In this document: positions 33,872 to 40,620 of the stretch, piece after piece
Layout: each line of letters begins with the position of its first letter
How positions within the stretch are numbered: position 1 is the stretch's first letter
IMG/VR virus record: IMGVR_UViG_3300008262_000107
Location: 1-42,692 of that record
Strand: one strand, 5' to 3'
Source: a virus
DNA length: 42,692 nucleotides
Notes under the pieces: generated by a model
The model's database searches: none
What the model saw: only the letters and a program-made list of their open reading frames with translations
What the model was told of the DNA's origin: nothing
Translations under genes and position numbers: made by a program

Positions 33872-34627
33872 ATGGCAAATTATGATTTTCCAACCGAAGT
33901 AATTTCACTTCCATCTCAAGGATTATGTTATCCTGAATCAAATCCTCTCTCTTCTGGTCAAATAGAAATTAAATACATGACTGCAAAAGAAGAAGAAATC
34001 TTAACATCTCAAAATTTAATTAAAAAAGGTATAGTTTTAGATAAATTATTTGAATCTATTATAGTAGATAGTAAAATCAATGTTGATGATATTCTACTTG
34101 GTGATAAAAATGCTATTATGTTAGCAACTCGTATTTTGGGGTATGGACCTGAATATAATATTCAACTTACAAACAATTTAGATGAAAAAGAAGATGTAGT
34201 TGTTGATTTATCAAAAGTTCAGGTAAAAGAAGTTGATACTACTTTATTAACTCGAGAAAATAAATATAAATTTACAACATCAAATGGTAATCAATTAGAA
34301 TTTAGATTATTGACACATGGTGATGAAAAAAAGATAGATGCCGATATAAAATCACTACAAAGATTAAATAAAGGTGCTTTAGGTGCTGAATTAACAACTA
34401 GATATAGATACATGATTGTTTCTGTAAATGGTAAAACTGATACTGGTGCTATCACAAATTTTATCAACAACCAATTCTTAACTAGAGATACTAAAGCATT
34501 TAGAGAATACATTAAAAAAATACAACCAGATGTGAAAATGGAGTTTGAATATGAAGACCCCCAAACGGGAGAAAAGGAGGTACGCTCGATTCCAATGGGC
34601 GTAGGGTTTTTTTGGCCTTCCGAGTAA
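33872..34627 (+). CDS. Tail assembly chaperone / baseplate assembly protein, gp26-like (unshifted product)
   Basis: The 251-residue product starts MANYDFPTEVISLPSQGLCY and has IEIKYMTAKEEEILTSQNLI, the pattern of gp26-type (T4_baseplate) proteins. A mid-protein THGDEKKIDADIKSLQRLNK and the end IPMGVGFFWPSE follow. The position, after the tube and before the tape measure, is that of tail assembly chaperones in most contractile and siphophage tails. These coat the tape measure during assembly and are usually made in two lengths by frameshifting. Here a T7 run (34607-34613) just before the stop would allow a shift into a further 74-codon frame. AAAGG is a modest Shine-Dalgarno site. T4 gp26 is 208 residues. 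Confidence 0.78.
   Translation: MANYDFPTEVISLPSQGLCYPESNPLSSGQIEIKYMTAKEEEILTSQNLIKKGIVLDKLFESIIVDSKINVDDILLGDKNAIMLATRILGYGPEYNIQLTNNLDEKEDVVVDLSKVQVKEVDTTLLTRENKYKFTTSNGNQLEFRLLTHGDEKKIDADIKSLQRLNKGALGAELTTRYRYMIVSVNGKTDTGAITNFINNQFLTRDTKAFREYIKKIQPDVKMEFEYEDPQTGEKEVRSIPMGVGFFWPSE
34607..34613 (+). other. Candidate programmed frameshift slippery site (T7)
   Basis: The zero frame reads GTA GGG TTT TTT TGG CCT TCC GAG TAA. The downstream frame is +1 relative to it. A stop (TAG, 34602-34604) closes that frame upstream, so any shift must lie between 34605 and the TAA at 34625. Slipping +1 or -2 on the T run re-pairs Phe tRNA with TTT. An AAGGAGGT-like sequence at 34574-34581 could pair with 16S rRNA but lies farther away than in known stimulators. 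Confidence 0.6.
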
Positions 34628-34838
34628 TTATTCAATTATACTTCATAAACAAATTTTTGAATTATGTTATTTTGGTAATGGATTTACTCAAGAAGGAGTT
34701 TATCGATTACCAATACACATACGAAATTTCTACTACAAACAATTGATAGATACTAAAAAAAGAGAACAAGAAGATGTAAAACAATCTCAGAAATCTAAAT
34801 CAGCTGTAAGTGGCCCAAATGTAAATGTGAGAAGGTAA
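34614..34838 (+). CDS. Frameshift extension of the tail chaperone (T-like domain)
   Basis: This 74-codon open stretch follows the slip site and has no ATG, GTG or TTG start that would keep the domain whole. It reads GLPSNYSIILHKQIFELCYF, then GNGFTQEGVYRLPIHIRNFY, then a Lys/Glu/Gln-rich helix (YKQLIDTKKREQEDVKQSQK) and a basic end (VNVRR). The LPIHIRNFYYKQ part resembles the C-terminal, tape-measure-facing domains of long-form tail chaperones. The fusion would be about 321 residues (+1) or 322 (-2). A one-base sequencing error in the T run would give the same picture as a single long ORF, so reads should be checked. Confidence 0.7.
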   Translation, partial: GLPSNYSIILHKQIFELCYFGNGFTQEGVYRLPIHIRNFYYKQLIDTKKREQEDVKQSQKSKSAVSGPNVNVRR

Positions 34839-34858
34839 AACTCCTCACATTTTTTTTT
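34823..34858 (+). terminator. Terminator overlapping the end of the frameshift extension
   Basis: AAATGTGAG and CTCACATTT form a 9-bp stem around a 12-base loop, followed by a T-run. The left arm and the stop codon in the loop belong to the coding extension, so translation of the long form would run into the hairpin. Confidence 0.88.
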
Positions 34859-34863
34859 ATTTA

Positions 34864-34872
34864 ATATTTATT
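34864..34872 (+). promoter_or_regulatory. ATATTTATT late-promoter-like element before the tape measure unit
   Basis: Follows the terminator by a few bases, with TATAAT four bases downstream and GGAG before the ATG at 34898. Confidence 0.54.
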
Positions 34873-34897
34873 AGAGTATAATTGGAGATAAACTAAA

Positions 34898-35149
34898 ATG
34901 AAACTTACTGAAACAAAAAAAAATAAAATAAAAGAATTTATATCGAAAAAACACGATATGAAAGAAGGTGTTGTTGATTACATTTTTGGAAAAAAAATGG
35001 TTTCAAATTTAGAAAAAGATGACGATTTTTTGAAACTTGCTAGAAGTTTGGATAATGATATGGATACCCTTCGTAAAAAAGTAGAAAGAATGCAAAAAAA
35101 CGGAGAAAGAATTCCTCATACATACAAAGCTATTTTAAACATTAGATAA
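34898..35149 (+). CDS. Small basic helical protein before the tape measure (83 residues)
   Basis: A Lys-rich, helical protein (LTETKKNKIKEFISKKHDMK, then LDNDMDTLRKKVERMQKNGE). GGAG ten bases before the ATG is a fair Shine-Dalgarno site. No family is recognised. Its site between chaperone and tape measure suggests an additional tail assembly factor, which is inference from context. Confidence 0.65.
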   Translation: MKLTETKKNKIKEFISKKHDMKEGVVDYIFGKKMVSNLEKDDDFLKLARSLDNDMDTLRKKVERMQKNGERIPHTYKAILNIR

Positions 35150-35160
35150 GATTTTAAAAA

Positions 35161-37701
35161 ATGTTAAACAATTCCCAGCAACAAAGAGAAATACTAAAAT
35201 TACAAAATGAATATAATGAGGCATTAAGAGTATCTCAATCAATAGCTGGTGCAATAGTTCAAGATTTAGAAGACCAAATTAATAACACAAATGATATAAG
35301 TAGTGCTACAAAAAAATATATTCAAAATTTACAAAGTTCGGTAAAAAGTTTAGAAGATTCCGAAGATGTTCAAAAACAAATTATAAAAAATAATAAGGCA
35401 ATAAATAATCTCCAAAGAGGTATTACTGATGCAAATAGAAAAGATGTTGAACAAAGGGTAGCTGCTTTACAAATAACAAATGAAGGATTACAATTAGATT
35501 TAAAAAGATTAACCACTATACAAAAGGTAGATGATGCTGCACAAAAGTTAGGAAGTAGCATGGGTGATGCTTTTGATGGTTTAGTTGATACGTTCGATGA
35601 AATTCCCCTAGTTGGTGGTATGCTATCCAAACTTGGTAAAATGGGTTCTTCGGTTTTTAAACAACAATTAGGAGTTGCATCAAAACAATTTACTACAAAT
35701 TTTGCAAGTAATTTAGGGCAAGGTCAAGGTGTTATAACTGCTCTAAGAGGTGCAATGGGTGGTCTTTCAACTGGTGCAGCTGCAACTGCAATTGCAATTG
35801 GTGCAGTATTAATAGTAGTTGCTGCAGTAGTGGCAACAATCGCTATGGCAATAAAGAGATTCTCGGAACTTGACCAAGCAGCAAAAGCTTTTAGAGAGGA
35901 AACTGGTTTATTAGTTTCCCAAACAAGAGGAATGCAACAAAACATTCGTAATACGAATGTTGATTTCGCTAATTTAGGTGTAAGTGCCGAAAACGCAGCA
36001 AAAGCAGCAGCCGAATTTACAAATGCATTTGATGGATTACAACAACCATCTGAAGCTGTAATGGGTTCTATTTTAGTATTAAACAAGAACTTTGGAGTTT
36101 CGATAACCGAAGCAACGAAATTAAATAAAGTATTCCAAAACATTGGAGATTTAACTGCAGAACAATCTCAAGCATTAATAGGTCAAACTGTTGAAATGGC
36201 CAAATTGGCAGGTGTTTCACCTGATAAGGTTATTAAGGATATGGCGGATAATTCCGAATATGCTTACAAATACTTTGGAGGTTCGGCTGAAGAATTAAGA
36301 AATGCAGCAGTTGAAGCAGCTAAATTAGGAACCTCTATTGGAGAAGCAGGTAAAGTAGCAGATAATTTATTAGATTTTGAAAAATCTATATCATCTGAAT
36401 TAGAAGCATCTGCTATGTTAGGCCAAAATTTAAATTTTGGTAGAGCAAGACAACTAGCAGCAACCAAAGATGTACTTGGTGCTCAACAAGCTGTGGTTGA
36501 TGAGGTGATGAAGTTAGGTGATGTAACAAAACTCAATTCCTTTGAACAAGAAAAAATTGCAGAAGCAAGTAATATGACAATCGAATCTCTAGCAACTCAA
36601 CAAAAAATTAGAGAACGATTTGGAGTTTTAGATAAAGAAAATTTAGCAGCTGCATTAGCTCTTGCTGATGCGGGTAAAGATATATCCGAATTATCCGAGG
36701 CCGATTTAAAGGCACAGACCGATAAACTAGCAAAACAACAAGAGATGCAATCAGTAACCGATGCATTGAAAAATGAAGTTAGTTCTTTGAGTACTGGATT
36801 TATGGACATGATGGCTCCTCTTGGTTCAACTATTATGAATAACTTGTTAGACCAAATGAAAAATATGGGTGTAATTGTAAGACCAATAATGAAATTTTTT
36901 GGAGCGTTATTCAGTATAATTTTTGGTGTTCTTGGTGCTATGAATGATGTATTTCAGGCAGTAGTTGGGCCAATATATGCAATAGGTGGGGCGATATTAG
37001 AAATGTTAATCACACCTATTGAAAGAGTTGTAGAAAGATTACAACCATTGTTTGATAAATTTAAAGAATTAAAATCAAAAACAATGGAAGCAATAGAACC
37101 TATTATGGAGATATTTCGAAAGTTAGGTGATTTATTTGCCGCACAAGTAGATGCTGGACCAATGGGTTACTTTATAGATTTTATGGTTTGGGGAATGGGA
37201 AAAATATTTGAAGTTATTGGATTTATAGCAGAAGGTTTAGCATTTGTATTAACTCCGGTTATGGATTTTATAATGTTTTTGACAGAAGGTATTCAATCCA
37301 TATCAAGTGTTATAGATGAATATCTTATCCAACCATTAGTTAAAGCAGGAGACCTTCTTAATACCGTTTCATTTGGTACACTTGGCTCAGCTGCTCCACC
37401 AACAAATGAATCAGGTGAATCGATAAATGATGGTGTAGTCCAAAACGGACAAGTTGTATCAACTCATCCTGATGACTTCTTAATAGCAACTAAAAATCCT
37501 GCAGGATTAGCAGATTCAATGAGTGGAGGAGGTGGGGCTCCGATGGTTTCTATGGAAGGTGTCATTGCAGAATTACGAGAATTAAAAGCAGCATTTTTAG
37601 CAAATAAAGATGTATATATGGATAGTGCAAAGGTTACAAGTGTTGTAAGGAAAAAAACTGAAACGAGTACCGATAATAAATTTGGAACTCAATTTGCTTA
37701 A
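35161..37701 (+). CDS. Tail tape measure protein (846 residues)
   Basis: Tape measure proteins span the tube lumen during assembly, set tail length and often reach the host membrane during DNA entry. Evidence: position after the chaperones; a helical, Gln/Asn/Lys-rich N-terminus (about 1-170); a hydrophobic segment at about 203-230 (AAATAIAIGAVLIVVAAVVA); a long helical Ala/Glu-rich middle; and further hydrophobic stretches at about 574-617 (MKFFGALFSIIFGVLGAMND) and 669-706. The C-terminus is polar with a Gly patch (SMSGGGGAPMVS). T4 gp29 is 590 residues, so a longer tail is expected. There is no Shine-Dalgarno site; it begins 11 bases after the small gene. Confidence 0.86.
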   Translation: MLNNSQQQREILKLQNEYNEALRVSQSIAGAIVQDLEDQINNTNDISSATKKYIQNLQSSVKSLEDSEDVQKQIIKNNKAINNLQRGITDANRKDVEQRVAALQITNEGLQLDLKRLTTIQKVDDAAQKLGSSMGDAFDGLVDTFDEIPLVGGMLSKLGKMGSSVFKQQLGVASKQFTTNFASNLGQGQGVITALRGAMGGLSTGAAATAIAIGAVLIVVAAVVATIAMAIKRFSELDQAAKAFREETGLLVSQTRGMQQNIRNTNVDFANLGVSAENAAKAAAEFTNAFDGLQQPSEAVMGSILVLNKNFGVSITEATKLNKVFQNIGDLTAEQSQALIGQTVEMAKLAGVSPDKVIKDMADNSEYAYKYFGGSAEELRNAAVEAAKLGTSIGEAGKVADNLLDFEKSISSELEASAMLGQNLNFGRARQLAATKDVLGAQQAVVDEVMKLGDVTKLNSFEQEKIAEASNMTIESLATQQKIRERFGVLDKENLAAALALADAGKDISELSEADLKAQTDKLAKQQEMQSVTDALKNEVSSLSTGFMDMMAPLGSTIMNNLLDQMKNMGVIVRPIMKFFGALFSIIFGVLGAMNDVFQAVVGPIYAIGGAILEMLITPIERVVERLQPLFDKFKELKSKTMEAIEPIMEIFRKLGDLFAAQVDAGPMGYFIDFMVWGMGKIFEVIGFIAEGLAFVLTPVMDFIMFLTEGIQSISSVIDEYLIQPLVKAGDLLNTVSFGTLGSAAPPTNESGESINDGVVQNGQVVSTHPDDFLIATKNPAGLADSMSGGGGAPMVSMEGVIAELRELKAAFLANKDVYMDSAKVTSVVRKKTETSTDNKFGTQFA

Positions 37702-37705
37702 TTAG

Positions 37706-40315
37706 ATGGGAAAAACGATATTAGATTTATTTAAAGGATCAACCTTTGATACGGCTGTAGAGTCGGATAAAGATACGTTAGTTGAATTTGAAACAACTGG
37801 TATCAGACCTCGTTCTGCAGTTGAATTAAACAATCCTTTACTATATGGTAATCAATCTATTCGTATTGCCACCCGTTCTACTTCTGCAGTAGAACAAATG
37901 AAACGAGCAACCGGACTCAACCAAGTGTTGGTGGATGGTGGAGTAGTTGGTCAAGGATTGGCACAAATAACTAGTGGTGGGTTTGGTAGATTTGTATTTG
38001 GAGGACAGGTAAGTTCATTAAATCAAGCCAGAGATGGTATAAACACACGATTGGGTATTCCACAACTCACAATACCAACTTATGTAAAGAACACAGGTGA
38101 ACTACAACGAAACATAGAACCTGATACTATGATTACCATCGCTCGTATAAAAAACGATGCAACAGGAACATTATTAGGTCAATTTTTGAAACAATCAGGG
38201 GGAGGTAACCCTCAAACTATTGGAAAACAACTTTTAGGACAAGGTATATCCTTGGTAAAAGATAAAGTACGAGATTTTTTCTTGGGAGACCCATATGCAT
38301 TGGGTGCAAACACAGCACAACCTGCAAATGGAGCGTATGAGTATTCATCTCAATTTAGTTATTCTGATAAAATTCGTGTAGCTAGAGAAAGAGCACAACA
38401 ACAAAAAGATTTGGCTCCATTATTAGAGGCAACAAATGATTTTTTGATAAAAGCTTCATTAGAGAAAGAAAGATTAAAAAGAAAACTTGGTGCTGAAGCT
38501 GTAGAGATAAAAAACAAATTAAAAGGAACATCTAACGCAAGTAAAGATGCATTAGATAAAGCGGTTGAGGAACAAACTCGTAATCCAAAACCAAATCCTG
38601 ATTTTAAATATTCCGAAACTCTTGGTAATTATCGAGAAGATTATCGAGAAGCAAATACTCCTATTATCGATTTATCATTAGTATCACCAGTTTTTGGTGT
38701 AGATAGAAAAGATAATGGTGGTAGATATGGAAAAACCGAATATGGATTTTCTGATAGAAAAAATAATACTGGTGTATATTCTGCATATAACCCAACCGAA
38801 GGAAATACTTATGGAGTACTTTCAGGAAAGAAAAATACTTGGAAAACTGTATATGGATTGGATAATAGTTTTGACCTTATAAATCAATCCCCAGCAAAAA
38901 TTCGTTCTGCTGAAGAATTATCAGAAATGGAAGGAAGAGATTTAATTCCACTTTGGTTTAAATCGTTAAGAGATTCAAAAACGGTACATTTTAGAAGTTA
39001 TATCACAGGATTATCTGAATCAACTACACCTAGTTGGGAATCAAGTAATTTTTTTGGAAATCCTTACAAATTTTATACATACACTGGTGTTGAACGAAGT
39101 GTTCAGTTCGTGTTAAATGTTGTATGTTTTAATAAATTAGAATTGGCAGCTAATTGGGAAAAATTACAATTTTTAACCCAACAAACATATCCATCCTTTG
39201 CAGCAGTAGATGGTAAAAATTATGTGCAACCTCCAATTATTACATTTAGATTAGGAAATATTTATTTAAATAAAACTGGATTTATTGATTCTCTTTCTTA
39301 TAGTATTCCTGATAATAATAGTTGGGAAACTGACAGTGCTGGTTTATTATTACCAAGATATATTGAAGTATCTATGACTATTAAATTTATTGAAGATAGA
39401 AGTTCAGGAATTGCTTTATACAATTTTAGTCTTTCGGATGAGGCTGTTAATAAAATAAATGAATCAGTTACAAATGGTGTGACTCCGGTAGCAACCGAAC
39501 CTGTGCAAAATACCGATTCTCCAAACACTACAACCCCAACTCCTACTTCCACTACTTCCACACCTGCTGTACCTGCTCGTACTACTATTAATGCATCACC
39601 TTTCCAAAATGATGCAATTGCAACACAGGCTAGAGCAGATGCATTAGCAGCAACTGGAAATTTTGGAAAAAATCTTAAAATTGATAAAAATGGTAATGCA
39701 GTAACTCCACCAAGAGAGGCTGGTGTAAATAAACCACAAACTAATTTAGAAACTGGTAAAACAGAATCTACACCACAACAAGACCAAGGTGGTACAATTA
39801 CAACAAGTGATGCATTTACATCTGAATTTTTGGCTAATTTAGATCAAAGATTTACCGAGGCTAAAAAGGTATTCCCATTTGTGGATGATGATGTACTTCT
39901 TTCGTATTGGGCAGACCCAACTTATGATATAAATAGTGTAAAGAAAATATCTGAAACTAATTATTCACACTTAGTAGTTGTACCAAGTAAACACAAAGGT
40001 ACTTTATCAGTTACTTATACACAATTTATTACCGTATATTCCGATCAAATAACAGTTGTTAATTATCCAAATGCAGTTGCAACTAGATTGAATGGTGTTG
40101 ATGTAAATAAAGAATTACCGAAACCAACAAGTTCGGTTACAAAATCATCCCCGAAAACCAATAAGACTGCAAGTGAAAATATATTGCAAACACAAAAAAG
40201 AGGTTCTCAAGTAGCAGGAACAAAGAATGCAGGAAAAGTAAATGTAGCCCCAAGTACTTTCAAAGGATTCGGAGGCGGTTCCTTTGGTGGTGGTGGTGCA
40301 GGGGGTAGTTGGTAA
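37706..40315 (+). CDS. Baseplate / tube-initiator-like structural protein (869 residues)
   Basis: The N-terminal ~400 residues are polar and unfamiliar. Residues about 411-575 look like a tail-tube or LysM-type baseplate core: DLIPLWFKSLRDSKTVHFRS, PYKFYTYTGVERSVQFVLNV and GNIYLNKTGFIDSLSYSIPD. T4-like phages place the tube-initiating baseplate proteins (gp48/gp54) after the tape measure, so this is a candidate for that role. A Thr/Pro linker (TTTPTPTSTTSTPAVPAR, about 605-622) leads to a further domain (about 690-800, TSEFLANLDQRFTEAKKVFP) and a Gly-rich end (FGGGSFGGGGAGGSW). The gene starts 4 bases after the tape measure stop without a Shine-Dalgarno site, so coupling is likely. Confidence 0.55.
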   Translation: MGKTILDLFKGSTFDTAVESDKDTLVEFETTGIRPRSAVELNNPLLYGNQSIRIATRSTSAVEQMKRATGLNQVLVDGGVVGQGLAQITSGGFGRFVFGGQVSSLNQARDGINTRLGIPQLTIPTYVKNTGELQRNIEPDTMITIARIKNDATGTLLGQFLKQSGGGNPQTIGKQLLGQGISLVKDKVRDFFLGDPYALGANTAQPANGAYEYSSQFSYSDKIRVARERAQQQKDLAPLLEATNDFLIKASLEKERLKRKLGAEAVEIKNKLKGTSNASKDALDKAVEEQTRNPKPNPDFKYSETLGNYREDYREANTPIIDLSLVSPVFGVDRKDNGGRYGKTEYGFSDRKNNTGVYSAYNPTEGNTYGVLSGKKNTWKTVYGLDNSFDLINQSPAKIRSAEELSEMEGRDLIPLWFKSLRDSKTVHFRSYITGLSESTTPSWESSNFFGNPYKFYTYTGVERSVQFVLNVVCFNKLELAANWEKLQFLTQQTYPSFAAVDGKNYVQPPIITFRLGNIYLNKTGFIDSLSYSIPDNNSWETDSAGLLLPRYIEVSMTIKFIEDRSSGIALYNFSLSDEAVNKINESVTNGVTPVATEPVQNTDSPNTTTPTPTSTTSTPAVPARTTINASPFQNDAIATQARADALAATGNFGKNLKIDKNGNAVTPPREAGVNKPQTNLETGKTESTPQQDQGGTITTSDAFTSEFLANLDQRFTEAKKVFPFVDDDVLLSYWADPTYDINSVKKISETNYSHLVVVPSKHKGTLSVTYTQFITVYSDQITVVNYPNAVATRLNGVDVNKELPKPTSSVTKSSPKTNKTASENILQTQKRGSQVAGTKNAGKVNVAPSTFKGFGGGSFGGGGAGGSW

Positions 40316-40331
40316 TATAACAAAATAAATC

Positions 40332-40619
40332 ATGGCAAGTAGATACGAAAGAAATCAGATACAAAAACTAAAAGATGGCAGAGAGGTATATAGAACTAAA
40401 ATATACCCAAATATACCATTAAGAGATAGTGATATATATATCGTGACTCAGGGCGGTGATAGATTGGATACTCTTGCATATCAATACTATGGAGATCAAT
40501 CCCTATGGTGGATTATTGCAACTGCAAACAACATTCACGATGCACCATTTGCAGTACCCGATGGTACTATTTTAAGAGTTCCAAAAAATTATATAGAGAT
40601 ATTAAATAATTTCAGATAA
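40332..40619 (+). CDS. LysM-like baseplate protein, gp53/gpX-like (95 residues)
   Basis: Residues about 30-88 carry YIVTQGGDRLDTLAYQYYGD and QSLWWIIATANNIHDAPFAV, then a final PDGTILRVP, the LysM pattern found in small baseplate proteins such as T4 gp53 and P2 gpX. In virions this fold binds proteins in the baseplate rather than peptidoglycan. It lies between two larger baseplate genes, 16 bases after one and 1 base before the next. T4 gp53 is longer (196 residues), so this is closer in size to the gpX type. Confidence 0.72.
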   Translation: MASRYERNQIQKLKDGREVYRTKIYPNIPLRDSDIYIVTQGGDRLDTLAYQYYGDQSLWWIIATANNIHDAPFAVPDGTILRVPKNYIEILNNFR

Positions 40620-40620
40620 T

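Noticed and set aside
35370-36809. Antisense ORFs within the tape measure gene
   Set aside because: They lie fully inside a strong gene and have Cys/Ser/Ala-biased compositions typical of shadow frames.
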